Source: G963667425 sp963667425 [NCBI: bacterium]
Lineage (GTDB): Bacteria; UBP6; UBA1177
Assembly (NCBI GenBank): GCA_963667425.1
Contig: OY763407.1
Location: 1,178,001-1,242,000, forward strand
Direction of reading: 5' to 3'
Length of the DNA: 64,000 nucleotides
The position numbers were made by a program, and so were the translations under genes. The notes below the pieces were generated by a model. That model searched no databases, had not been told where the DNA came from, and saw nothing but the letters and a program-made list of their open reading frames with translations. Below, one piece after another: positions 52,348 through 61,613 of this stretch (positions are counted from its first letter, which is position 1; each line of letters begins with the position of its first letter).

Positions 52348-52899
52348 CTAATCTCCTCTGAAATTATTTAAAGCACTTATTTTATCAAGCTCTTTTCTCT
52401 TCTTAGAGTTTTTTTCGCCTTCATCAGGATAACCGACAGTTATAAGAAGTTCAATGCTATATTTATCAGGAACAGAAATAACTTCTTTTAACTTTTTTTC
52501 ATCAAACCAGCCAATCATACATGTTCCAAGACCTAATTCAGCAGCCTGTAAAGTAAAAAAACCGGCAGAAATTCCGCAATCAAAAATATCATAGTGCCTC
52601 CCTTTTGTATGCTCTGCTATTTTAGAGGGAAGAGTTCCCTTTGTGTTAACAAGAGCAACAATAATTGGAGCTTCGGATACAAATTTATTAAATTTAATAA
52701 TAGAGTTGTAGGTAGTGGCTGCAACTTGATCTCTAACTTCAGAATTGTCAATTATTACATAATACCATGGCTGGCTGTTACAAGCTGAAGGTGACACACC
52801 CGCAGATTCTATACATTTATAGACATCTTCTCTTTTAACTTCCTTATCGGAATATTTTCTCACGCTATATCTTGAATTCACAAGTTCTTTGAACAACAT
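52348..52899 (-). CDS. Nitroreductase-family FMN oxidoreductase
   Basis: The protein has 183 residues. SRYSVRKYSDKEVKREDVYKCIESAGVSPSACNSQPWYYVII is the FMN-binding N-terminus, and AAELGLGTCMIGWFDEKKL is typical of the family. It reduces nitro-compounds or quinones with NAD(P)H, and the native substrate is unclear. Its stop touches the start of the PAS sensor gene, so the two are probably cotranscribed. Confidence 0.9.
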   Translation of the reverse strand: MLFKELVNSRYSVRKYSDKEVKREDVYKCIESAGVSPSACNSQPWYYVIIDNSEVRDQVAATTYNSIIKFNKFVSEAPIIVALVNTKGTLPSKIAEHTKGRHYDIFDCGISAGFFTLQAAELGLGTCMIGWFDEKKLKEVISVPDKYSIELLITVGYPDEGEKNSKKRKELDKISALNNFRGD

Positions 52900-52945
52900 T
52901 TTTTCACCGCCTTAAAAAATACAATATACTATAAAATATTCAAAA

Positions 52946-53830
52946 TCAATTTTTAATAAAGCTCAAAAACTCTTCTATTTGTGAATCTGGAGTTGATGCT
53001 CCTGCTGTAACACCTATTTTATCTGAATTTTGAATTTTAATATTTAAAAATTCATCAACCTCATCAACAGATTCTATCCAGAAACTGTTGCTATTGACAG
53101 AATTTACAATAGAAAAAAGTTTGGAAGTATTAGAGCTGTTTTTTCCACCAATAACAAACATCATATCCACAGAACCGGCAAGCTCCAGAGCTGCATTTTG
53201 TCTTTGAAGTGTTGCATCACAAACAGTATTGCTATAATCAAGTTCCTTTACATCAGAATCATGTTCAAGCCTCTTAATAAGCTTTTCAAAAATCTCTGAT
53301 CTACTTGTTGTCTGAGCTACAACAAATAATTTATGATGATTTTTTATAAAAGAAGAAAGAGTTTCTCCAAGACAATCAGGTTTGTCAAAGTCAGAAGGAG
53401 ATACTACAAAATATTCACCCTCTATACGACTCGTTATGCCTGTAACTTCAGAATGAATTTCATCCCCAAGTACAATGACAGCAAACCCCTCTTCAGATTT
53501 TATCTTAACTACATCATGTATTTTCTTAACAAAAGGGCACGTTGTATCTATCACTTTAACATTGTTTAAAGAAAAAAGATATTCAGATTCCTCCTTAGTA
53601 ATACCATGACTTCTAACAACTACAACTGAATTATCAACTACTTTATCAATATCAATTACAATGACACCTTTTTTTCTATAATCATCTATAAGTCTGGGAT
53701 TATGGATCAAAGGTCCAAGCATAAAAACTTTTTTATCATTATTTCTATTGCATGCCTGATCCAAAAGAGATATAGCCCTTTTTACTCCAAAACAAATACC
53801 TGAAAATCTTGCCACAAAAACAGTTACCAT
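52946..53830 (-). CDS. ispH: 4-hydroxy-3-methylbut-2-enyl diphosphate reductase
   Basis: The protein has 294 residues. The three cluster cysteines are in GICFGVKRAI (C13), DTTCPFVKKIHD and SNTVCDATLQRQ. RSHGITKEE and the final GVTAGASTPDSQIEEF complete the signature. This [4Fe-4S] enzyme makes IPP and DMAPP in the last step of the MEP isoprenoid pathway, so the organism uses that pathway. It appears monocistronic. Confidence 0.97.
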   Translation of the reverse strand: MVTVFVARFSGICFGVKRAISLLDQACNRNNDKKVFMLGPLIHNPRLIDDYRKKGVIVIDIDKVVDNSVVVVRSHGITKEESEYLFSLNNVKVIDTTCPFVKKIHDVVKIKSEEGFAVIVLGDEIHSEVTGITSRIEGEYFVVSPSDFDKPDCLGETLSSFIKNHHKLFVVAQTTSRSEIFEKLIKRLEHDSDVKELDYSNTVCDATLQRQNAALELAGSVDMMFVIGGKNSSNTSKLFSIVNSVNSNSFWIESVDEVDEFLNIKIQNSDKIGVTAGASTPDSQIEEFLSFIKN

Positions 53831-53961
53831 AACTTTAAAGCCCTAAAATCAACCATAAAAAAAACAAAAAATATAATAACACAAATAAACGTTATAACAA
53901 GTTATGAACACTTTTATTAATTATCATAAAACTAACACTTTTATGACATTTTTTTAAAAAA

Positions 53962-53989
53962 TTGCTTTTTGAATTGCAATATGTATAAA
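53962..53989 (+). promoter_or_regulatory. Promoter of the porin gene
   Basis: TTGCTT (53962-53967), 16 bp, TATAAA (53984-53989). An ATTGC/GCAAT inverted repeat spans the -35 and spacer and could be an operator. Confidence 0.55.
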
Positions 53990-54035
53990 ATTAAGAACGT
54001 TGTTTTTTGTTTTATTAATTTCAAGGGAGTGCAAC

Positions 54036-55238
54036 ATGAAGAAAAGTCTAATATTTTTAATTACTTTCTTCTTTTTCATCTCAATTCTGTATGCTGAAGA
54101 AACCAAAAATGTAGAATTCAAACCCTATGGATTTGTAGAGCTTTATGGTTGGTACAACGATGCAAAATTTGCAAATAGTGATCTTCCCTTATTCGTAAAA
54201 GACGAAGACAAAGGAGAAGAAATGTCAATGTCTATAAGAAAAACACGAATAGGGCTTGACATACTCTTCCCCTCTATAAAAGCAGTCTCTCTTATGATAA
54301 AAGGTGAAGTGGATTTTTCAGGAAACATGGCATCATCCGGTACCGCTGAATCTCGTCCTCAAATAAGAATGCGCCATGCGTATGCAGATCTTAATAAAGA
54401 TTTTGGAATTGGCTCAGTAGGCATTCTTGTTGGAAGCACATGGGCACCAGCAACTCCAAACATTTTTATATCAGGAGTAAATCCTTCAGGAGGCTGGGGA
54501 GTAGGAAACATATGGCAGAGAATGCCCCAGATAACCTTAAAAGGAAAATTAAACTTTAACAAAATAACGACAGGAGTTCTCCTTTCAGCTACAAGACCTA
54601 TGAGTGGTAACAGTGCTAACAAAGGACTTTTCTCAGAAGTTGGAGATGCCGGAGACTACAGCCTTATGCCTATGTGGCAGGGACAAATATATACATCAGG
54701 AGATATTGGTCCGATAAACTTCCTTCTTGGAATTGGCGGAGCATATGGAAAAGAAAACTATAAAGATGGCGTTGTTCTTCCAAATGGAACAACACTGGAA
54801 GGAGACGAAGTTGACGTACAGCTTTTCAATGTAGGACTTCAGATTAAACACAAATATGCCGGACTTGCAGGCAAATTCTATATGGGAAAAAACCTTAATG
54901 TTTTTGGTGTAATGGGTGCAGATGTAATAAAAGATGACAGTGGAATGATAGTTGATGGTGCGAAAGCAAAAGGATACTGGATACAGGGCGAATTAAAACC
55001 AGTTTCAACACTCTATATATCAGGAGGGTTTGGAAGCGAAGATCCTGATGATGAACAGGAATTTGCATACAATTCTATAAGATACAGCATGAACAGCGCA
55101 ATCTGGGCTTATGCATCATACACATTCTTTGAGAGATTTCTAATCGGATTTCAGTGGACACACCTTATCACAGAAACTAAAGACGATGTAAAACTAACTG
55201 GAAACAGTTATATGTTCCAGACAAAAGTAAGTTTCTAA
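54036..55238 (+). CDS. Porin-like outer membrane protein
   Basis: The protein has 400 residues from ATG 54036 (AGGGAGTGCAAC in front). An upstream TTG frame would bury the signal peptide. The signal ends near ILYA. The mature protein starts FKPYGFVELYGWYNDAKF and shows alternating beta strands with Gly/aromatic girdles to the C-terminal SYMFQTKVSF, which ends in Phe as required for barrel insertion. The length fits a 16-18-strand trimeric porin. RPQIRMRHAYADLNKDFGIGSVGILVGSTW is reminiscent of the DcaP group. Substrate unknown. Confidence 0.82.
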   Translation: MKKSLIFLITFFFFISILYAEETKNVEFKPYGFVELYGWYNDAKFANSDLPLFVKDEDKGEEMSMSIRKTRIGLDILFPSIKAVSLMIKGEVDFSGNMASSGTAESRPQIRMRHAYADLNKDFGIGSVGILVGSTWAPATPNIFISGVNPSGGWGVGNIWQRMPQITLKGKLNFNKITTGVLLSATRPMSGNSANKGLFSEVGDAGDYSLMPMWQGQIYTSGDIGPINFLLGIGGAYGKENYKDGVVLPNGTTLEGDEVDVQLFNVGLQIKHKYAGLAGKFYMGKNLNVFGVMGADVIKDDSGMIVDGAKAKGYWIQGELKPVSTLYISGGFGSEDPDDEQEFAYNSIRYSMNSAIWAYASYTFFERFLIGFQWTHLITETKDDVKLTGNSYMFQTKVSF

Positions 55239-55267
55239 TTTAAATTTCTTTAATTTCAATATAATCT

Positions 55268-55296
55268 TTGACATTCTCTATAAAAATTTTTATATT
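55268..55296 (+). promoter_or_regulatory. Promoter of the C39-like lipoprotein gene
   Basis: TTGACA (55268-55273), 17 bp, TATATT (55291-55296), 33 bp before the ATG. Confidence 0.6.
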
Positions 55297-55328
55297 TAAC
55301 AAGTCTTATAATTTTTTGAAGGTACCAT

Positions 55329-56168
55329 ATGAACATACCTAAAACAAACATGTTCTTCTTGATATTAATAATTTTTCTTATTTCATGTATGGAAGAAAAA
55401 ACCTCCTTCAAATCCTATATATCATCAGAAAATGACAGCTTCATAATAACATCTGATGAATCTGCAATTCCTGATCCACAAGATATTCCCCCGACAGAAT
55501 GGGGATTTGAAGAAATGCAGCAGTCATATGCATCAAACAACAGATATTACGAATGGTACATAGATCAGAAAAATACCGGAACATACAATTATGAAAACTG
55601 CGGACCAGCTTCAACGGTAATGGCATCAAAATGGTCTGACAGCTCTTTTACCAAAACAGCAGGCGGAGCCAGAAAAAGATTTCGCTCAAATGGTGGATGG
55701 TGGTACACTTCAGATATAGACACATATCTCACAGAAGAATCAATACCGCATGCCATAGTGGAACTTCATGAAAACACAATACAAGATACAATAGATAATG
55801 GCAGAATAATGATACTTTGCCTTAATATGTCAATTCTAAGAAAAAACAACACTGATAAAAACCGTATTGACAGATTTTATGACAACGTTACAGGTCACTT
55901 TATTGTAATAAAAGGATATAGAGAGTTTGAAAATGAAATCTTCCTTGAAAGTTACGATCCAAACAGCTGGGGAAAACAATATGGAGATGAAGCACCTAAA
56001 GGAAGAAACAGATACTACAGACTATCTGAAATTCTAAGATCTGCAGCTGCATGGTGGAACTACGGGTTTATAATTGCTGAAAAAAGAGACACAAATATTA
56101 AAATGCGAGGGCTTACTTTTAGTGAAATCCCTGATGCATCAGGAGGGACAGCTACTCAGCTTCAGTAA
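55329..56168 (+). CDS. C39-like cysteine peptidase lipoprotein
   Basis: The protein has 279 residues. The signal ends in LISC (lipobox, C20). The catalytic pattern of papain-like C39 peptidases is visible: C91 in ENCGPASTVMA, H190 in VTGHFIVIKGY and D210 in ESYDPNSWGKQY. Aromatic-rich SNGGWWYTSDIDTYL follows the Cys. Stand-alone exported C39-like domains are mostly uncharacterised hydrolases, since bacteriocin-exporter C39 domains are fused to ABC transporters and face the cytoplasm. It overlaps the convergent LRR gene by 17 bp. Confidence 0.75.
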   Translation: MNIPKTNMFFLILIIFLISCMEEKTSFKSYISSENDSFIITSDESAIPDPQDIPPTEWGFEEMQQSYASNNRYYEWYIDQKNTGTYNYENCGPASTVMASKWSDSSFTKTAGGARKRFRSNGGWWYTSDIDTYLTEESIPHAIVELHENTIQDTIDNGRIMILCLNMSILRKNNTDKNRIDRFYDNVTGHFIVIKGYREFENEIFLESYDPNSWGKQYGDEAPKGRNRYYRLSEILRSAAAWWNYGFIIAEKRDTNIKMRGLTFSEIPDASGGTATQLQ

Positions 56169-57165
56169 CAATTTTCACATCAGGATTATTCTTTTTTATA
56201 ACATCAACTTCAGCTGGATCAATAGTCAGACCTGCAATAACTAGCCTTTTAAGATTTTTAAGTTTATAAAGCGGTTTTAAAGTCGTAACTGAAGTGTTCC
56301 AGAGATCAAGCTCATAAAGTTCTTTCATATCTGAAAGAACTGAAAGATCACTAATTTTTACACCCCAAAGCTTAAGTCTCTGAAGGTTTTTAAATTTTCT
56401 AAGGATATTAAAATCAGTAAAACCGGTATTACAAAGGTCAAGATAAGTAACCTGTTCCGCTCTTGAATAAACAGGTGTCAAATCTTTTACATCAGTGGAA
56501 CATAAAAGGACCTCTTTTATATTTGTAAGATTGGCAAACGCTTTAATGTCACTTACTTTTGTCTGAAGAAGATCTATAGATTCGAGAATCTGCATATCAT
56601 TTAAAGAGGAAACATCAGAAATAGAAGTCATCTTAGCATCAATAGTTTTAAGATTAGGAAGAGATATTATTGGAGAAAGATCTGTAACTGCTGTTTTCCA
56701 GATATTAAGATATTCAAGATTGTTAAGACCTTTAAGCGGAGAAAGATCTTTTATATTTGAAGCGAAACGCATATCAAGCTTCTTAAGTTTTGTCATATTT
56801 GCAAAAACATCAAGAGAATCTATTTTCGTAAAACCAATAAAAACATTCTCCATATCTCCACACCTTTTTATATCATCAACAGTAACCCTGCTCATAACAG
56901 GAACGGTAACACCATACCATTTTTCAAATTCTTCGGGATGAGCCTTGCCCCATGACTCCCAAAACTCATCTCCCCATGGAGGATAAAAAACTGAACATTT
57001 TACTGGCTCCTTTTTTTCAGCAGTGTTAACAGCAGCTTTTTTTTCAACTTCAGCAGGTTTGTTTTCCTGTTTTACAGGAGGATTGTCTTTTGCTTTTTGG
57101 CATGAAACAGTAGAAAACAACATAAAAAGAGAGATAAAAACAATCATTTTTGACCATACAAACAT
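56152..57165 (-). CDS. Leucine-rich-repeat lipoprotein (internalin-like)
   Basis: The protein has 337 residues. The signal ends in STVSC (lipobox, C22). A Lys/Glu/Pro linker is followed by a short Trp-rich domain (FYPPWGDEFWESWG) and about nine 21-23-residue LRRs of the form LKxLxLxxTxIxDLSPLxxL, like internalin repeats (for example NLEYLNIWKTAVTDLSPI). It is surface- or periplasm-facing and probably binds proteins. The 3' end overlaps the convergent peptidase gene, so their mRNAs are antisense there. Confidence 0.85.
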   Translation of the reverse strand: MFVWSKMIVFISLFMLFSTVSCQKAKDNPPVKQENKPAEVEKKAAVNTAEKKEPVKCSVFYPPWGDEFWESWGKAHPEEFEKWYGVTVPVMSRVTVDDIKRCGDMENVFIGFTKIDSLDVFANMTKLKKLDMRFASNIKDLSPLKGLNNLEYLNIWKTAVTDLSPIISLPNLKTIDAKMTSISDVSSLNDMQILESIDLLQTKVSDIKAFANLTNIKEVLLCSTDVKDLTPVYSRAEQVTYLDLCNTGFTDFNILRKFKNLQRLKLWGVKISDLSVLSDMKELYELDLWNTSVTTLKPLYKLKNLKRLVIAGLTIDPAEVDVIKKNNPDVKIVTEAE

Positions 57166-57198
57166 AGAAAACCTCCATTATCGTTATAAAACACAAGG

Positions 57199-57227
57199 AT
57201 AATATTGAGCATATGTTCATTTGTCAA
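57199..57227 (-). promoter_or_regulatory. Promoter of the LRR lipoprotein gene
   Basis: Minus strand TTGACA (57222-57227), 17 bp, TATTAT (57199-57204), about 35 bp upstream of the ATG. It is a near-consensus sigma-70 element. Confidence 0.75.
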
Positions 57228-57341
57228 GAAAGAAACAGCCATAACTAAAAAAACAGCAACAAATTATATACCACGAAATCCAATTTGATTTTCTTTTAAA
57301 AGTATGTAATATTGCACGTTTTTTATTTTTATGAGGTTAAG

Positions 57342-59228
57342 ATGGTTCTTCTTACAGATATATCAAAGCATTATGCAGGACAGACAGTTCTCAATCATAT
57401 CTCTGTTCCGCTCTCAAAAAACAGAACAGCTCTCGTCGGAACAAACGGCTCAGGCAAATCAACATTAATGAAAATAATTGCAGGTTTGGAACAGCCGGAT
57501 ACAGGAACAATCATTACAAAAAAGAACTGTTCAGTTGAATATCTGCCTCAGCAGGCAGCTTATGATTTTAAAGGAACAGTCTTTGATGAAGTAAATGCAT
57601 GGAGAAACAGCGACAGACTTAATTTTCTCAAAGAACAGGAAGAAAGTATATTAAAAATACTCGAAACAAGTCAGGATGAAGCCCTGTTTCAGAGGCTCAC
57701 TGAAATAATAGAAGAAATCGGTCAGCTTGAAATATCTGAACAGAAAAAGAATTCAGTTGAAAATATCCTGCTAAATCTTGGATTTGATAAGGAAAGCTGG
57801 CAAAAGGAAGCTAAAACATTAAGCGGCGGCTGGCAGATGAGAATCGCACTTGCAAGAGTTCTTGTAAGAGAACCCGATGTCATCATGCTTGACGAACCGA
57901 CCAACTACCTTGACATTGCAACAATCGACTACCTATCAAACTGGATACTTGAATACAGCGGGCAGATACTCCTCGTCTCACACGACAGAGATTTTCTTAA
58001 CAGAGTTGTAGAAGAAACATGGGAAATATTCAGAGGAGATATATCAATATACAGAGGAAACTACGATTACTACATTAAAGAAAAAGATGTCAGAGTAGAA
58101 GTTTTAAGCAGACAACGTGAAAAACAGCTTGATGAAATCAAAGTTCTTCAGGAATTTTATGAAAAAAACAGATTCAATGCCGCAACTGCCCCACTCGCAC
58201 AATCAAAATTCAAACAAATGAAAAAAATAAAAGAAGAACTCATAGAACTCCCAAGAATCCCGCCAGTAATGACATTCAAACTGCCAACAGCAAAGAGAAG
58301 CGGAGACATTGTAGCTGAACTTGACACAATATCACACAGCTATGGAGACAATAAAGTAATATCAGACTACAAAAGAATATTTGCAAGAAAAGAAAGAGTT
58401 GCATTAGTCGGAAGAAACGGTTTCGGCAAATCGACACTAATGAACATAATAAGCGGAGAAATCACACCAACATCAGGAACATTCAACATAGGCTCAGAAA
58501 CATCCGTATCATATTTCAGGCAACATGAAATCACACTGCTGCCTCAGGATATGAACGTACTCCAGTTCGTCGAATCAGTTGCCCCATTCAATATGATACC
58601 AAAAGTTAAAAGCCTTCTCGGAGCATTCCTGTTCTACGAAGAAGCCTGGGACAAGAAAATCAGTGTACTGAGCGGTGGAGAAAAAGTAAGACTCGCATTC
58701 ATAAAAATGATACTCAATCCCGGCAACCTTTTCCTGCTTGACGAACCGACAACACATCTTGACATAGATTCAAAAGAAGTCATACTTAAAACACTTAAAG
58801 ACCTTGATGCAACAATAATATTCGTTTCCCACGACTCACACTTTATAAATGAACTTGCAACATCACTCGTATACTTCAGAGGAAAACAGGACATACTCAA
58901 CTTTCCCGGCACATACACCGAATATCTTAACCTCTATGGGCATGACATCATTGAAGATGAAAATAGTAAAAGTAAAGAAGTTAAAACCAAAGCTGAAGTT
59001 TCAAAAGGAAAATCCGACTATTCAAAACAGAAAGAGATAAGAAACAGATTAAACAAACTTAAAAAAGAAATCCCGGCCCTTGAAAAACTTATTGCTGACA
59101 AAGAAAATGAACTGTCAAACACTTCTCTTTCAAAAGCAGCAAGAAAAAACTGTGAAGATGAAATAAAAAGACTCTACAACGAACTTGAAGAAAAAATAGA
59201 AGAAAACAGAGAACTCTCTGAAAACTAA
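57342..59228 (+). CDS. ABC-F family ATPase (Uup/YheS-like)
   Basis: The protein has 628 residues from ATG 57342 (GAGGTTAAG in front). Two nucleotide-binding domains are present: Walker A GTNGSGKST and GRNGFGKST, signatures LSGGW and LSGGE, and Walker B VIMLDEPTNYLD and LFLLDEPTTHLD. A long P-site-tip linker joins them and a charged C-terminal coiled coil follows. There is no transmembrane domain. ABC-F proteins act on ribosomes, in translation quality control or antibiotic protection. The gene is isolated. Confidence 0.93.
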   Translation: MVLLTDISKHYAGQTVLNHISVPLSKNRTALVGTNGSGKSTLMKIIAGLEQPDTGTIITKKNCSVEYLPQQAAYDFKGTVFDEVNAWRNSDRLNFLKEQEESILKILETSQDEALFQRLTEIIEEIGQLEISEQKKNSVENILLNLGFDKESWQKEAKTLSGGWQMRIALARVLVREPDVIMLDEPTNYLDIATIDYLSNWILEYSGQILLVSHDRDFLNRVVEETWEIFRGDISIYRGNYDYYIKEKDVRVEVLSRQREKQLDEIKVLQEFYEKNRFNAATAPLAQSKFKQMKKIKEELIELPRIPPVMTFKLPTAKRSGDIVAELDTISHSYGDNKVISDYKRIFARKERVALVGRNGFGKSTLMNIISGEITPTSGTFNIGSETSVSYFRQHEITLLPQDMNVLQFVESVAPFNMIPKVKSLLGAFLFYEEAWDKKISVLSGGEKVRLAFIKMILNPGNLFLLDEPTTHLDIDSKEVILKTLKDLDATIIFVSHDSHFINELATSLVYFRGKQDILNFPGTYTEYLNLYGHDIIEDENSKSKEVKTKAEVSKGKSDYSKQKEIRNRLNKLKKEIPALEKLIADKENELSNTSLSKAARKNCEDEIKRLYNELEEKIEENRELSEN

Positions 59229-59462
59229 AATAATATTCAGGAACTATTACAGTAATCAAAATTAATAAAGCTACCAGATCAAATAATATATTCCAAACCT
59301 AAGACATCTTAAAGAATTTTTTTAACTAAAATTATGCTACAATTGTTATAAAAAAACATCATAAAGAAAGTTTTCAAAAACTATATTTTAGTCTATATTT
59401 GATTTGTAAAATTAATTCATTAAAATGATTTGACCGCTAAATTAAAGAGTGAGGACGTTAAT

Positions 59463-60167
59463 ATGGATAAAATTATCGCTGTTGTTGATGACGAACCGGA
59501 TATTCTGGAACTGGTATCGATAAATCTTGAACGGGAAGGTTACAACGTTAAGACATTTGAGGATGCTGGAGATTTTCTTTCTTTTATCAGAAATCAGCGT
59601 GTGGATCTGGTTGTACTTGACCTCATGATGCCGGGATATGATGGATTGGACATCTGCAAACAGCTTAGAAATAGTCCGGAGCTTTCAGATATGGGAATCA
59701 TTATTCTTTCTGCAAAGGGTGATGAAATAGATCGCGTTGTTGGTCTTGAACTCGGTGCGGATGATTATGTTCCAAAACCTTTTTCACCTAAAGAACTTGC
59801 TGCCAGAATCAAGGCTCTTCTAAGAAGAAAGAAACCGTCAGATAAAACGTCTACGCCTGAGCCTGCTGAACAACTTAAGATTCTGGGTGGAATAATGGAA
59901 ATAGATCCCAACAGATTTAAAGTTAAAATCAACAATGAAACAATTGAGCTTACATCAACAGAGTTTCGAATACTGGAAGTACTTGCTTCAAAACCTGGCT
60001 GGGTTTTTTCAAGAGAAAAAATCCTTGAATATTTGTGGGGAAATGAAAAGCTTGTTTTAGATAGAACAGTTGATGTTCATATAAAAAAACTGAGAGACAA
60101 GCTCGGTTCGGCTTCCAAGTTTGTTAAAAGTGTTCGCGGAATAGGATATAAACTGGAAGAAGAATAG
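59463..60167 (+). CDS. OmpR/PhoB-type response regulator
   Basis: The protein has 234 residues from ATG 59463 (GAGG nearby), which starts MDKIIAVVDDEPDIL. The receiver domain has the acidic pair VDDEPD, phospho-acceptor Asp in VVLDLMMPGYDG and Lys in DDYVPKPFSPKEL. The C-terminal winged HTH has LTSTEFRILEVLASKPGWVFSREKILEYLWG and VDVHIKKLRDKLG. PhoB is the closest class by sequence feel. The histidine kinase gene follows after 2 bp. Target genes are unknown. Confidence 0.94.
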   Translation: MDKIIAVVDDEPDILELVSINLEREGYNVKTFEDAGDFLSFIRNQRVDLVVLDLMMPGYDGLDICKQLRNSPELSDMGIIILSAKGDEIDRVVGLELGADDYVPKPFSPKELAARIKALLRRKKPSDKTSTPEPAEQLKILGGIMEIDPNRFKVKINNETIELTSTEFRILEVLASKPGWVFSREKILEYLWGNEKLVLDRTVDVHIKKLRDKLGSASKFVKSVRGIGYKLEEE

Positions 60168-60169
60168 TC

Positions 60170-61594
60170 ATGAAATCTCTTTTTGTCCGTTTTTTCAGTG
60201 GTTTTATTATTATTGTCTTTCTGCTTATTGCTTCCATATTTTTCATTTCCGTTAAAACTGTAAGAGAAAGTTATATTGAATCTTTTAAAAACAATCTTTC
60301 CCTAACTGCAAAATCATCTATTTTTGCAATAGAACATTGCAGCAGCGCAGATGAACTTAAATCAAAAGTTAAAGAACTTGCAACCGCATCAGACACAACA
60401 ATAACCTTGTATTCAACTGATGGTAAAGTTATAACAACTTCTTCCGACGACTTGGAATCTATGGCAAAGGGAGCGGACAAAAAAGAGGTCAGAGCTGCTT
60501 TAAACGGAAAGGAAGGCTACGCATTGAGAAACAGTCTGACAGTGCAGAAAGAGACAATATATATTGCCCTTCCGGTTAAAGAAAATGATAAAATAAAATA
60601 TGTTATAAGGGTTCAGTACAGACTTAAAGAACTTGAGAATCTCATAGAAGGAATTAAAAAGAATATTGTCAGAACAGGTTTTATTTCAATTATTATTTCA
60701 ATGTTTATAGCATTTTTCTTTTTTAGAAAAATTCTTGATCCGATATCGGAAATAACAAAGGCTGCCCAGCAAATTTCCGATGGAGATTTCTCTGTAAAGG
60801 TAAAATCAAAGAATAATAGTGAGGAAATAGAAAAACTTGTCTCCACTTTTAACCTTATGACGGAAAAAATAAACCTTCTTTTTATTGAAATATCCATGCA
60901 GCAGAAAATTAAAAAAGATTTTGTTGCAAATGTATCGCATGAACTTAAAACGCCTCTTACTGCGATAAAAGGCTTTAGTGAAATGATGATAGAAGATGAA
61001 ACTCTTTCTAAAAGATATCTTGATATAATAAGAAGAAACACTGACAGGCTTATAAATATAGTTAATGATCTACTTATGCTCTCGTCTCTTGAAGATGAAA
61101 ATGCTTCTTTATATATTGAAGAAATAAATCTTGCAGATATGCTTGAAAACACACATATGGTTCTCAGGCACAAGCTTGAAAAATCGGGGCTTTCACTAAT
61201 AAAAGAGTTTGAAAGTCACAGTATTGTAATTGAAGGAGACAGATACAGGCTGGAACAACTTACAATAAATCTTCTTGATAATGCTATCAAATATACTGAA
61301 AAAGGCTCAATAACCATAAAACTTAAAAAAACAGAAAACAATCGGGTCGAACTTGCTATAAAAGACACAGGCATTGGAATACCTGAAAAAGATATACCAA
61401 GAATTTTCGAGCGTTTTTATGTAGTTGATAAATCAAGATCAAGAAAATCCGGAGGCACCGGTCTTGGACTTTCAATAATAAAGCATATCGTAGCACTTCA
61501 TAAAGGAACAATAAGTATTAAGTCAAAAGAGGGAGATGGAACTGAATTTAAAGTTACACTTCCTGTTATAAACAAATCAGGATTGAAAACATAA
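60170..61594 (+). CDS. PhoR-type sensor histidine kinase
   Basis: The protein has 474 residues. TM1 is at about 7-28, an extracytoplasmic sensor domain at about 30-160 and TM2 at about 163-183. HAMP follows (FFRKILDPISEITKAAQQISDGDFSV). HisKA has the phospho-His in FVANVSHELKTPLTAIKGF, and HATPase_c has N (LLDNAIKYTEKG), G1 (IKDTGIGIPEKD), F (RIFERFYVVD) and G2 (GGTGLGLSIIKHIV) boxes. It is the partner of the upstream regulator and is cotranscribed with it and probably with the channel gene 19 bp downstream. Confidence 0.95.
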   Translation: MKSLFVRFFSGFIIIVFLLIASIFFISVKTVRESYIESFKNNLSLTAKSSIFAIEHCSSADELKSKVKELATASDTTITLYSTDGKVITTSSDDLESMAKGADKKEVRAALNGKEGYALRNSLTVQKETIYIALPVKENDKIKYVIRVQYRLKELENLIEGIKKNIVRTGFISIIISMFIAFFFFRKILDPISEITKAAQQISDGDFSVKVKSKNNSEEIEKLVSTFNLMTEKINLLFIEISMQQKIKKDFVANVSHELKTPLTAIKGFSEMMIEDETLSKRYLDIIRRNTDRLINIVNDLLMLSSLEDENASLYIEEINLADMLENTHMVLRHKLEKSGLSLIKEFESHSIVIEGDRYRLEQLTINLLDNAIKYTEKGSITIKLKKTENNRVELAIKDTGIGIPEKDIPRIFERFYVVDKSRSRKSGGTGLGLSIIKHIVALHKGTISIKSKEGDGTEFKVTLPVINKSGLKT

Positions 61595-61613
61595 AAAGTT
61601 CAGGAGATAATTT

